DNA from: Bacteroidota bacterium
GTDB taxonomy: Bacteria; Bacteroidota; Bacteroidia; Chitinophagales; Chitinophagaceae
DNA length: 32,224 nucleotides
NCBI GenBank assembly: GCA_022708055.1
Contig: JAKIZK010000011.1
Span: forward strand, 1-32,224
Direction of reading: 5' to 3'
Positions 16,603-24,782 of this stretch are shown piece by piece. The first letter of the stretch is position 1. The number at the start of each line of letters is the position of its first letter. The notes below the pieces were generated by a model. The model saw only the letters and a program-made list of their open reading frames with translations. It was not told the origin of the DNA and searched no databases. The translations under genes and the position numbers were made by a program.

Positions 16603-19455
16603 TTAAAGATACTTTGCAGTAATACTGGCTTTACACTTTTTTATGTCGGCAGGTTTGCCTGCAAAAACCAATTCACCGCCATCATCGCCTGCATTTGGCC
16701 CCAAGTCAATAATCCAGTCGGCACTGCGTAGTACATCGGTATTATGTTCAATTACAATAATGGAATGTCCCTGCTCTATCAATGCGTTAAAAGAATTCAG
16801 TAATTTTTTTATATCATTGAAATGAAGACCGGTTGTAGGCTCGTCAAAAATGAAAAGAATTTTTTGCGATGCTCTTCCCCTTCCTAAAAAAGAAGCAAGT
16901 TTTACTCTTTGTGCTTCGCCGCCCGATAAAGTGTCGGATGACTGACCCAGTTTTACATAGCCAAGCCCCACATCGCTCAATGGCTGAATGGCCTTGGCTA
17001 TATTTTTTTCTTCATAGAAAAAAGTGATGGCTTCATCCACACTCATTTCCAATACATCAAAAATATTTTTATCTCTATATTTTACTTCCAATACTTCTTC
17101 TTTAAATCTTTTGCCGCCACAGGATTCACAAACCAGATGTACATCAGCCAAAAACTGCATTTCCACTACCTGCTCGCCTTCACCTTTGCAGGTATCGCAA
17201 CGGCCACCATCTACATTAAATGAAAAATGTTTGGGCTGAAAGCCTCTCATTTTACTCAATGGCTGACGGGCAAATAAATCTCTGATTTCGTCATAAGCTT
17301 TAATATATGTAACCGGATTGCTACGGCTTGATTTTCCTATTGGATTTTGATCCACCATTTCAATCTGGCCTATCATATCTACATCGCCTGAAATTTGTTT
17401 ATGATGTCCCACTTTTTCGCCATACAAGCCTTTCATCTTCAAGAGTGCAGGATATAATATTTGTTTTACCAATGTAGTTTTACCACTGCCACTTACACCA
17501 CTTACAACACACAGTACATTTAATGGAAACTCAACAGTAATGTTCTTCAGATTGTTTTGTCTGGCTCTCTCCACTTTTATCGCCTGATTCCATTTTCTTA
17601 CCTGCCTAGGTGGCTCTATTGTCATTTCACCTTTCAGATATTTTCCGGTCAAGCTTTCCGCATTTGTAATAATTTCATCATAATCTCCTTCAGCAACTAC
17701 TTCGCCACCAAGATGTGAGGCTAAAGGTCCCATGTCGATTATATGATCGGCTTCCCGCATCATCATTTCATCGTGCTCTACTACTACAACAGTATTTCCC
17801 AAATCCCGAAGCTCTTTCAACACGGCTATAAGATTTGCCGTATCTCTGGGATGTAGTCCAATGGAAGGTTCATCTAAAATGTAAATTGAATTCGTAAGAT
17901 TGCTGCCCAGGCTTCTGGTCAATTGTATTCTTTGGCTTTCGCCACCGCTTAGCGTATTGGCCAACCGGCTCAATGTAAGATAACCCAAACCAACTTTGAT
18001 TAATGTGGATAGCCGATGAAGCAATTCCAGTAAAATCCTTTTTGCTATTTCCTGATCATGTGCCGTAAGTTTCAATTGTTCAAACCACTTCAATAAATCT
18101 TTTACTGGCATAGCACTTAGTTCACCAATATGCTTGCCTCCTACTTTTACATACAATGCTTCTTTTCTTAAACGAAAACCATTACACTCAGGGCAATCGG
18201 TACGGCCACGATATCGACTGAGTAAAACACGGTATTGCACTTTATATAATTGAGATTCTACATCTTTAAAAAAATCATTAATACCAATTCCTTCCACACC
18301 CTCCCACAATTGTTTGTATTGCTTCTCGTTAAGGTCAGCAATTGGTTTGTGTACAGGAAAGTTTACATGCTTTGCTTTCTTAATAAAATTTTGTCGCCAC
18401 CAATCAAGCTTCTCACCTTTCCAGGGAGCTACTGCGCCTTCATACACACTTAAACTTGTGTCGGGTATTACCAAATCGGGATCGATTCCCAATACCTGTG
18501 AGAATCCTTCGCAAACGGGACAAGCACCAAAAGGATTGTTGAATGAAAAAAGATTAGGCTGTGGCTCTTCAAATAAAATGCCATCCAGTTCAAACCGATT
18601 ATTGAAATTTAGAATCTTTGGCATTGCACTTATACTTCCAGGTTGAATAAATAAGAACACGTCTCCTTCTCCTTCATAAAAAGCAGTGCCAATAGAATCT
18701 GTCAGCCGGTGTTTGTCATCATCATCAAAGTCAGCTTGTTGTTTTACAACAATTCTGTCCACCAGTATATGACTGATTTTTTTGGATTTCAAATCTGTAT
18801 CCGTCAATGTCAGCAATTCTTCTATTCGCAGAGGTTCTATTGTATCTTTTGTAGCGTGGTTTATTGATATCACCCTTACAAATCCTTTTTGAGCCAGAAT
18901 ATTTAATTCTTCTCTTATGTTTCTGTTTTTATGTTGCTTGAAAGTGGCCAGCATAAAAACCCTGTCTCCTTCCTTTAAATTAAGTATCGCATGCAGCACG
19001 TCGTCCACATCATCTTTTTTTACTTCATTGCCCGAAACCGGTGAAATAGTTTTCCCGATTCTTGCAAACAATAAACGCAGGTAATCATAAATTTCAGTAA
19101 GGCTGCCTACGGTACTGCGAGGTGTGCGGGTTATCACTTTTTGTTCAATGGCAATAGCGGGACAAAGCCCTTTGATATCATCCACATCAGGTTTATTCAT
19201 TCTGTTTAAAAACTGTCTTGCATAGGCACTCAGGCTTTCTGCATAGCGACGTTGCCCTTCGGCATACAGCGTATCTATCGTTAATGAAGATTTACCCGAG
19301 CCTGAAACGCCGGTAACTACAGTCAATTTTTTTCTGGGAAATGCAACAGATACATTTTTTAGATTATGTACCCTTGCACCTTTGATTAAAATATTATCTG
19401 CAGAAATTACGGTCTTTGATTTTGCGGATTTTTCCCCTTTAATTACATTTTCCAT
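16603..19455 (-). CDS. uvrA: UvrABC excision nuclease subunit A
   Basis: From ATG 19455 the product has 950 residues, the usual UvrA length. It carries two ABC ATPase halves: Walker A VTGVSGSGKSSLTIDTL (first) and VSGVSGSGKTTLVKQIL (second); signatures LSGGESQRIQL and LSGGEAQRVKLA; Walker B YILDEPSIGLHP and FIFDEPTTGLHF. Zinc-binding cysteines appear as CPVCEGF, CPECNGF and, in the C-terminal finger, CDTCKGEGE ... CESCGGKRF. Such UvrA dimers scan DNA for bulky lesions and load UvrB in nucleotide excision repair. A GTG at 19467 would extend it by four residues, but it coincides with the putative -7 box, so 19455 is preferred. Confidence 0.97.
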   Translation of the reverse strand: MENVIKGEKSAKSKTVISADNILIKGARVHNLKNVSVAFPRKKLTVVTGVSGSGKSSLTIDTLYAEGQRRYAESLSAYARQFLNRMNKPDVDDIKGLCPAIAIEQKVITRTPRSTVGSLTEIYDYLRLLFARIGKTISPVSGNEVKKDDVDDVLHAILNLKEGDRVFMLATFKQHKNRNIREELNILAQKGFVRVISINHATKDTIEPLRIEELLTLTDTDLKSKKISHILVDRIVVKQQADFDDDDKHRLTDSIGTAFYEGEGDVFLFIQPGSISAMPKILNFNNRFELDGILFEEPQPNLFSFNNPFGACPVCEGFSQVLGIDPDLVIPDTSLSVYEGAVAPWKGEKLDWWRQNFIKKAKHVNFPVHKPIADLNEKQYKQLWEGVEGIGINDFFKDVESQLYKVQYRVLLSRYRGRTDCPECNGFRLRKEALYVKVGGKHIGELSAMPVKDLLKWFEQLKLTAHDQEIAKRILLELLHRLSTLIKVGLGYLTLSRLANTLSGGESQRIQLTRSLGSNLTNSIYILDEPSIGLHPRDTANLIAVLKELRDLGNTVVVVEHDEMMMREADHIIDMGPLASHLGGEVVAEGDYDEIITNAESLTGKYLKGEMTIEPPRQVRKWNQAIKVERARQNNLKNITVEFPLNVLCVVSGVSGSGKTTLVKQILYPALLKMKGLYGEKVGHHKQISGDVDMIGQIEMVDQNPIGKSSRSNPVTYIKAYDEIRDLFARQPLSKMRGFQPKHFSFNVDGGRCDTCKGEGEQVVEMQFLADVHLVCESCGGKRFKEEVLEVKYRDKNIFDVLEMSVDEAITFFYEEKNIAKAIQPLSDVGLGYVKLGQSSDTLSGGEAQRVKLASFLGRGRASQKILFIFDEPTTGLHFNDIKKLLNSFNALIEQGHSIIVIEHNTDVLRSADWIIDLGPNAGDDGGELVFAGKPADIKKCKASITAKYL

Positions 19456-19466
19456 TATTACTTGCA

Positions 19467-19500
19467 CAAATGTAAACCTATATTATGCTTTGATTTTCAA
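19467..19500 (-). promoter_or_regulatory. Putative uvrA promoter (TTG-N23-TACATTTG)
   Basis: On the minus strand a TTG (19500-19498) is followed after 23 bases by TACATTTG (19474-19467), matching the Bacteroidota -33/-7 pattern at the top of its spacing range. The transcript would start about 8 bases before the ATG at 19455. No LexA-type SOS box was recognised. Confidence 0.5.
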
Positions 19501-19734
19501 ACCAAGTCTTAACATTTTATTTACATTGCGGTATACAAATATTTTTTACAAATCTTTGGGAATTCGAACAAAAGACCTATTTTTAATTTCCAATAATCCG
19601 GAAAATATGAAAAACCAAAAACTTACCCAGCCTATAGCATAATATCTACACATTTTTATTTACTGAATTTACTGCCAATATCCATTTAAACTGCATAGCC
19701 AAAGCTGATGCGGGAAACCTAAACTGTTGTAGAT

Positions 19735-20316
19735 ATGAAAGCATTGACTAAGAAAACTGATCATGAACTCATCCGCCTTTTTACAGGTGGACAGGCTGAG
19801 GCATTAGAAGCACTGGTGCTACGCCATAAGGATAAGCTTTATACTTCAATCCTTTTTTTGGTAAAAGACAAATACCTTGCCGAAGATATTTTTCAGGAAG
19901 TTTTTATACGTGTGATAGACACGATGCGGGGTGGCCGATATACCGAAGAAGGTAAATTTTTGCCATGGGCAATGCGTATTGCACATAATCTCTGTGTTGA
20001 TCATTTCAGAAAAGTAAAACGCACACCTACCATTCGCACCGGTGATGATAAAGATATTTTTGAAGTACTTAATTTTTCGGAAGACAGTGCCGAAACGACT
20101 ATGATGCGTCGCCAAAGTCATGACCGTGTAAGAGAAATGCTGAATAAACTTCCCGAAGATCAGCGTGAAGTAATCATTCTACGCCATTTTGCCGATATGA
20201 GTTTTAAAGAAATTGCAGCAGCTACCGATTGCAGTATTAACACAGCTTTGGGTAGAATGCGTTATGGATTGATTAACTTGCGCAAACTGATGACTCATAA
20301 ACAAGCACCGGTATAA
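19735..20316 (+). CDS. ECF-type RNA polymerase sigma factor
   Basis: The 193-residue protein has the two-domain layout of extracytoplasmic-function sigma factors. Region 2 spans about 25-95 (VLRHKDKLYTSILFLV, YLAEDIFQEVFIRVID, LPWAMRIAHNLCVDHFRK), the -10 recognition and core-binding part. Region 4 spans about 130-185 (LNKLPEDQREVIILRHF, MSFKEIAAATDCSINTALGR), a helix-turn-helix for the -35 element. ATG 19735 gives full region 2. No anti-sigma factor or FecR-like gene is adjacent: the next gene, dsbD, lies on the other strand. It may be controlled by expression level or by a distant partner. The 279 bases before it, back to uvrA, hold the uvrA promoter and no other recognisable feature. Confidence 0.9.
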   Translation: MKALTKKTDHELIRLFTGGQAEALEALVLRHKDKLYTSILFLVKDKYLAEDIFQEVFIRVIDTMRGGRYTEEGKFLPWAMRIAHNLCVDHFRKVKRTPTIRTGDDKDIFEVLNFSEDSAETTMMRRQSHDRVREMLNKLPEDQREVIILRHFADMSFKEIAAATDCSINTALGRMRYGLINLRKLMTHKQAPV

Positions 20317-20322
20317 AGTTCT

Positions 20323-20412
20323 TGTCATTCTGTATCTCCACCCGGAGAAAAGAAGTTTCTGCTCAACAGATTCCTCTTGCTTGCCATACCGGAAGGCTGG
20401 TACAGAATGACA
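20323..20412. repeat. 90-bp palindromic REP-like element
   Basis: A perfect 12-bp inverted repeat (TGTCATTCTGTA at 20323-20334 and its complement at 20401-20412) encloses 66 bases with a second, imperfect inner hairpin (AAGAAGTTTCTG near 20350 against CAGATTCCTCTT near 20370, 9 of 12 pairing). GTCATTCTG-type termini are typical of intergenic REP/BIME-like palindromes. It lies between the sigma-factor stop and the terminator. No second copy was seen in this window. Confidence 0.6.
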
Positions 20413-20422
20413 CCAAATTGAA

Positions 20423-20458
20423 AGCCCCCTGACAAATAAAAGTCTGGGGGCTTTTTTT
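20423..20458 (+). terminator. Strong terminator between the sigma factor and dsbD
   Basis: An 11-position stem with one mismatch (AGCCCCCTGAC at 20423-20433 against GTCTGGGGGCT at 20442-20452) and an 8-base loop is followed by seven T residues (20452-20458). The complementary side has TTTC, so it may stop both converging transcripts. Confidence 0.88.
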
Positions 20459-20475
20459 ATTTCATCAATAACAAT

Positions 20476-22428
20476 TTATTTCCCGGAATTATGCTTCTTA
20501 AATGCATCCAATCCATGCTGCAGCCAGGCCGCAAATTCCTTCGCACTGGGTGTATAAAATTTAGTTCTTACCAATGCCTTTTCATCGGGGCTGATAATGG
20601 CATATTGCGGCTGAGAAGTAGCATGAAAGTTTTCAATCTGAAAAGTGGACCATCGGTCGCCCACCGTTACGATTGATTTTTCAATTCCGGATTTGGTTGT
20701 ATAAACCGTTTGCTGACAGGCAGGCAGCTTTCTTTTTTCATCTACATAAAGTGAAACCAAAATAAAATCCTCTTTCATCATCTTTTCCACTTTGGAATTG
20801 GTCCAAACTTTTTCCTCCATTCTACGACAGTTGACACAGGCCCATCCGGTAAAGTCAATCAGTATAGGTTTATTTTGCTGCTTTGCGAGTTGCACTGCTT
20901 CATCATAATCAAGTATCGGCTTATCGCAGTTTACAGGATTGCTGTAAATACTATAACAAGCCGGTGGCGGAAACCCACTAATCAATTTGAGCTTGGCAGC
21001 CGGTATATTGAATAATCCCGGTACCAGATATGCAGTAAATGATGCAAAAAGTAAAATGAAAAATATTCTGATTGCAGAAAATTTAGTTTTGTTTCCTGCC
21101 GATTTCTTTTTGAACAGCCCCAAAAGATATGCTACAATACAAAGGCCAATAATAATCCAGATGGCAACAAAGATTTCACGTTTCAATATTCCCCATTGCT
21201 TCACATTATCAGCATTTGCCAAAAATTTTACAGCAAGTGCAAGTTCAATAAAACCAAGCACCACTTTAATATTGGTCATCCATCCGCCCGATTTTGGCAT
21301 TTTTTTCAACCAATTAGGGAACATGGCAAATAAGGCAAAAGGCAATCCCAAGGCCACGCCAAACCCTGCGGCTGCTACCGTCAATGGCCAGGGACCTTGC
21401 TCTAAAACACTTGCCAGAAAAGTACCAAACACAGGTCCCGTGCAGGAAAATGAAACGATAACCAGCGTTAAGGCCATAAAGAAAATGCCCAACAAACTAC
21501 CAATACCGGCTTTAGCATTCATTTTATTGGCTACAGAAGATGGCAGTGTAATTTCATAAAATCCAAAAAACGAAAAAGCAAAGACAACAAAAATGATAAA
21601 GAAGAAAAGATTGAGACCTACACCGGTTGAAATATTATTAAACACATCGGGATTGGTTTGTCCTGCAATGTGAAAAGGAACCGTAAACAATACGTAAATC
21701 AGAAAAATAAAAAATCCATACAGCAATGCTTTTCTGATAGCACTTCCCTTGTTCTCTGCCTGCTTGGTAAAGAAAGAAACGGTAAGTGGAATCATTGGGA
21801 ACACGCAAGGAGTAAGCAAGGCTATAAGTCCGCCTAACAGGCCCAAAAGGAATATCGTAATGTAACCGCTTTTTTTATCTATTTCATCGCCAAATGATGC
21901 AAATGGGTTTTCAATGTCAATAGAGGGAACCAAAATTCTTATTTTACAATCTACGCCGCCTTCCAATGCTGCCGAAAACTCAAATGAATTACCCGGTTTA
22001 AATTCATCTATGCCTTTTCCATAAGTATAGGTAAAAATGCCTCTTAGATTGGCTGGAATGGTACCGTTTATCTGTATGGTGGCTTTAAATGTTGTACCAT
22101 TTTCAAAAACTTCAAAAGTGGAATCTTCTGAAAGTGGCGTTTTAATTTTTTTAGTGGGTGCAGTAAGCTCAAATTTCCCCACCTGAGTGATAGATGAATC
22201 GGGAAAAATGAGTTCAGAAGTTTTAAAGTCTTCAAAAATAATATTGGGATCATACAATTGCCAGCCATTTAATGCCGGCACTGTAAAGCTTAGTTCATAT
22301 TTACCATCAGCAAGCTTTTTGGCAGTTGCTTTCCATCCTGATATTTCGGGCGCATCCTGAGCCGATGAATGCAAACCGGCTATTAAAAAAATGAAACAAA
22401 CAGCAATTGGTTTTAAAAATCTCCGCAT
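20476..22428 (-). CDS. dsbD: Thiol:disulfide interchange protein DsbD
   Basis: From ATG 22428 the product has 650 residues. A signal peptide (1-24) precedes a DsbD N-type immunoglobulin domain (about 28-165). About eight membrane helices follow (190-480), with the transport cysteines C208 (TPCVFPMIPL) and C329 (SFSCTGPVFG). The C-terminal thioredoxin-like domain holds C531 and C534 in GWACVNCRRME. The transmembrane protein passes electrons from cytoplasmic thioredoxin to the periplasm. The N-domain keeps only one cysteine (VDCKIRI) and lacks the C-x4/5-C exit pair of classical DsbD, while the gene just upstream encodes a separate N-domain with that pair. An ATG at 22458 would add ten residues but overlaps a hairpin, so 22428 is chosen. 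Confidence 0.9.
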   Translation of the reverse strand: MRRFLKPIAVCFIFLIAGLHSSAQDAPEISGWKATAKKLADGKYELSFTVPALNGWQLYDPNIIFEDFKTSELIFPDSSITQVGKFELTAPTKKIKTPLSEDSTFEVFENGTTFKATIQINGTIPANLRGIFTYTYGKGIDEFKPGNSFEFSAALEGGVDCKIRILVPSIDIENPFASFGDEIDKKSGYITIFLLGLLGGLIALLTPCVFPMIPLTVSFFTKQAENKGSAIRKALLYGFFIFLIYVLFTVPFHIAGQTNPDVFNNISTGVGLNLFFFIIFVVFAFSFFGFYEITLPSSVANKMNAKAGIGSLLGIFFMALTLVIVSFSCTGPVFGTFLASVLEQGPWPLTVAAAGFGVALGLPFALFAMFPNWLKKMPKSGGWMTNIKVVLGFIELALAVKFLANADNVKQWGILKREIFVAIWIIIGLCIVAYLLGLFKKKSAGNKTKFSAIRIFFILLFASFTAYLVPGLFNIPAAKLKLISGFPPPACYSIYSNPVNCDKPILDYDEAVQLAKQQNKPILIDFTGWACVNCRRMEEKVWTNSKVEKMMKEDFILVSLYVDEKRKLPACQQTVYTTKSGIEKSIVTVGDRWSTFQIENFHATSQPQYAIISPDEKALVRTKFYTPSAKEFAAWLQHGLDAFKKHNSGK

Positions 22429-22445
22429 GGTTTTGATATTAAAAC

Positions 22446-22472
22446 AAACGGGTTTCACTAAAAAACCCGTTT
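22446..22472 (-). terminator. Hairpin between the DsbD N-domain gene and dsbD
   Basis: A perfect 10-bp stem (AAACGGGTTT at 22446-22455 with AAACCCGTTT at 22463-22472) and a 7-base loop. The minus-strand tail (GTTTTAAT) is only moderately T-rich, so it may attenuate or process the transcript rather than end it completely. Confidence 0.5.
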
Positions 22473-22495
22473 ATAAATTCATATATTAGAAAAAT

Positions 22496-22948
22496 TTATT
22501 TTATCGCAACGTTTATGTTTATTTTCTTAGGAGGAAGGCATTTTTTATCATCACAGGTTTGAAACTCAACAGTGCCGGTAAAATTGGTTTTTGCATTGGA
22601 CTTCAATTTAATTTTTTGCACAAAATCAACTGAACCTGAATATTGATTGGCAGAGACCCCTAAAGTAGCATCTTTCATTTTTTCAATTTTTCCCACTTCC
22701 TTTATGGTGCCTTCTTTTGTAAACAATGGATTGTTATTGATAACAAAAGTGGTAGGAATGGCAATTGCATCTTCGGGCTGGTTTTGAGAATATAAATGCC
22801 AGCCAGATTGAATGATGGCTTTCATGTGAATCTCATAAGTTTTATCTGCGATTTTTGTTGCAGAAAAGCTCCAGGTAACGGGATTTAACTGAGCATTGCC
22901 AGCTAACACAAACGAAAAAATTATAACAAATAGTAAGAATCGTTTCAT
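22496..22948 (-). CDS. Secreted DsbD N-terminal-domain protein
   Basis: A 150-residue protein with a signal peptide (MKRFLLFVIIFSFVLAGNAQ) and one DsbD N-type (PF11412-like) domain: VTWSFSATKIADKTYEI, SGWHLYSQNQ, and near the end FQTCDDKKCLPPKKI. C132 and C137 are the redox pair that in classical DsbD receives electrons from the membrane domain and hands them to periplasmic clients. The protein has no membrane or thioredoxin domain, so it probably works as a detached partner of the DsbD encoded 67 bases downstream on the same strand. A -7 box (TACATTTG) lies 20 bases upstream of its ATG. Confidence 0.82.
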   Translation of the reverse strand: MKRFLLFVIIFSFVLAGNAQLNPVTWSFSATKIADKTYEIHMKAIIQSGWHLYSQNQPEDAIAIPTTFVINNNPLFTKEGTIKEVGKIEKMKDATLGVSANQYSGSVDFVQKIKLKSNAKTNFTGTVEFQTCDDKKCLPPKKININVAIK

Positions 22949-22968
22949 TCCAGTTTATTTAATTGTTG

Positions 22969-22976
22969 CAAATGTA
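22969..22976 (-). promoter_or_regulatory. Putative -7 box (TACATTTG) for the DsbD pair
   Basis: The minus strand reads TACATTTG, matching TAnnTTTG, 20 bases before the ATG at 22948. No -33 TTG at normal spacing was found. Confidence 0.4.
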
Positions 22977-23039
22977 GTATTGCCATTTTTAAAATAATGT
23001 AACCAAAATGACAAATACCGTTAAAGCATTGATAAGATG

Positions 23040-23720
23040 CTATTTTGTGCCTGCAAGTTGCGCTGTCATCAACAGGTTTTTTATGATGGAACGTCCATCT
23101 GTATTACCTAAATCGGCAGAGCAGGCTCTTTCCGGATGGGGCATCATACCAAATACATTTCTATTTTCATTACAAATTCCTGCAATATTTCTGCTGGCGC
23201 CATTTGGATTGGCATCATCTGTTACATTACCGTTTTCATCACAATAATAAAATATGACTTGTTCATTTGCCTCCAGTTGGTTCAACGTTTGCTCATCGGC
23301 ATAATACCTGCCTTCACCATGTGCTACAGGAATTTTATATATGCTACTTTCATGGTCTTTTATAAATACATTTTTACAAACAAACTGCTGATTTTTATTT
23401 CGGAGCAAGGCGCCGGGCAATAAATGTGACTCACACAAAATCTGAAATCCATTGCACACCCCAAACACTTTGCCGCCGGCATTGGCAAATTCTATGACAC
23501 GCTGCATCATGGGGCTGAAACGGGCAATAGCCCCACATCGCAAATAATCTCCAAAAGAAAAACCGCCGGGAAGTATTATACAATCTTCTGTATTAAAAGC
23601 AGATAGATCCTCATCTTTATGCCAAAGCATGGTAACATCCTGCTTTAAATCATATTTTAAAGCATCATACATATCTCTGTCGCAATTGGAGCCCGGAAAA
23701 ACGACTACACCAAATTTCAT
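23040..23720 (-). CDS. purQ: Phosphoribosylformylglycinamidine synthase, glutaminase subunit
   Basis: The 226-residue protein is a class I glutamine amidotransferase of the PurQ type. It opens [20 protein letters not shown] and has [18 protein letters not shown], the nucleophile C89 in [10 protein letters not shown], and the His/Glu pair in [10 protein letters not shown]. It frees ammonia from glutamine for PurL in the fourth step of purine synthesis; a separate PurQ implies a small-type PurL with PurS elsewhere in the genome, since none is here. PurM, the next enzyme in the pathway, is encoded about 12 kb away. Confidence 0.95.
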   Translation of the reverse strand: MKFGVVVFPGSNCDRDMYDALKYDLKQDVTMLWHKDEDLSAFNTEDCIILPGGFSFGDYLRCGAIARFSPMMQRVIEFANAGGKVFGVCNGFQILCESHLLPGALLRNKNQQFVCKNVFIKDHESSIYKIPVAHGEGRYYADEQTLNQLEANEQVIFYYCDENGNVTDDANPNGASRNIAGICNENRNVFGMMPHPERACSADLGNTDGRSIIKNLLMTAQLAGTK

Positions 23721-23769
23721 AATGAAGATTTATGAACTGCGAAGATAAGCATTGAAATGCAGAGCTGCT

Positions 23770-24762
23770 TTAATGCCAAACAGGCCCGGCATACTGCCAT
23801 ACAAGAATAAAGGCAACCGAAGCCCAAAAAATAAGAATAGGAACGATGCGATAGGTTGTATATAAATAGGCACAAGCATGAAAACCCGCAAATGGAACAG
23901 CGGCTATTATCCAGTTTTCAAACGTTTGATTTTCGCCAGCCAGTGGTATAAATAATGAAACAAGCAAATAGAGCAGTAGAATCGTCCAACCTTTTCTTAC
24001 CTGAATCAGCATTTTTCGCAGGTTATCCTGCACATAAAAGGCACCCATTAGAAACGGAACAACTATCAAAAAAACACTAATTGCCAGCCATAGAGACTGT
24101 GCAATAGATGGCAGTTTAATATGTAATGAAGAAAACAAAGCCCCCCAACTCCACTGATCTCTAATAAAAAGATAAATACCATAAAAATAAAAAGGAGTGC
24201 TGATGCCGACAATACATAAAATCCATTCATTTATTTTAAACGGCCTCATTATCATGAGCGCAAGCAACATCCAAATGCCGAATAACAAGGAAGGGAAATA
24301 TAGAAATACAGCTACCCCTCCTGCAAAGCCGGCATTGAAAATAATTCCTTTAGCTTTTTCATTATTATAAATTTGAAACAAAGATGACAGAATGAAAATG
24401 AATATGGTATTGACCAGCAAAGGGGCAGAAAAATAATTCCAGTCGGGTAATAAGGATGTAAGCAATAAATAAGACATTGCCGGCAAAAAGGTTTGCCTTC
24501 CTGTCATTTTTTGACGATTGATAAAACTATTAAACATTAAAGCCTGAGTAAACAAAAGCAGTAAGGAAAGAAATGGGTATAGCTTTGGAAAGATCTTAGT
24601 TTTTGAATTTAAAAAACTCAATAATGATTGATACAATACATCATCATCCGTTTTTGGCAGGTCAAAGGAAGAGGTATAAAATAGCGGCAACTTTAGCACA
24701 ATTGCCAATACCAATAGCAAAAAAAAGTTTGCCGGATTTTTTGTTTTAAATATTCCTGTCAC
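23770..24762 (-). CDS. DUF6427-like polytopic membrane protein
   Basis: The 330-residue protein is almost entirely hydrophobic, with about nine to ten membrane helices (for example FFLLLVLAIVLKLPLFY at 13-29 and GGVAVFLYFPSLLFGIWMLL near 150-170). It begins MTGIFKTKNPANFFLLL, the usual opening of DUF6427, a Bacteroidota family of unknown function. The short charged loop DWNYFSAPLLVN and the MRPFKINEW motif are consistent with that family. The gene starts 20 bases after the stop of the 511-residue secreted protein on the same strand, so the two probably form an operon; purQ lies 49 bases downstream and may be co-transcribed. Confidence 0.75.
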   Translation of the reverse strand: MTGIFKTKNPANFFLLLVLAIVLKLPLFYTSSFDLPKTDDDVLYQSLLSFLNSKTKIFPKLYPFLSLLLLFTQALMFNSFINRQKMTGRQTFLPAMSYLLLTSLLPDWNYFSAPLLVNTIFIFILSSLFQIYNNEKAKGIIFNAGFAGGVAVFLYFPSLLFGIWMLLALMIMRPFKINEWILCIVGISTPFYFYGIYLFIRDQWSWGALFSSLHIKLPSIAQSLWLAISVFLIVVPFLMGAFYVQDNLRKMLIQVRKGWTILLLYLLVSLFIPLAGENQTFENWIIAAVPFAGFHACAYLYTTYRIVPILIFWASVAFILVWQYAGPVWH

Positions 24763-24782
24763 AAAATGGGAACAAAGTTGGT

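Noticed and set aside
19609-19642. 11-codon frame (MKNQKLTQPIA) before the ECF sigma gene
   Set aside because: Too short to support, no regulatory hairpin or amino-acid run that would suggest attenuation.
20987-21559. 190-codon plus-strand frame antisense to dsbD
   Set aside because: It mirrors membrane-helix codons of DsbD and has no promoter, signal or family features.
23019-23045. Terminator at the end of purQ
   Set aside because: Only a 5-bp AT-rich stem (AGCAT/ATGCT) without a T tract.
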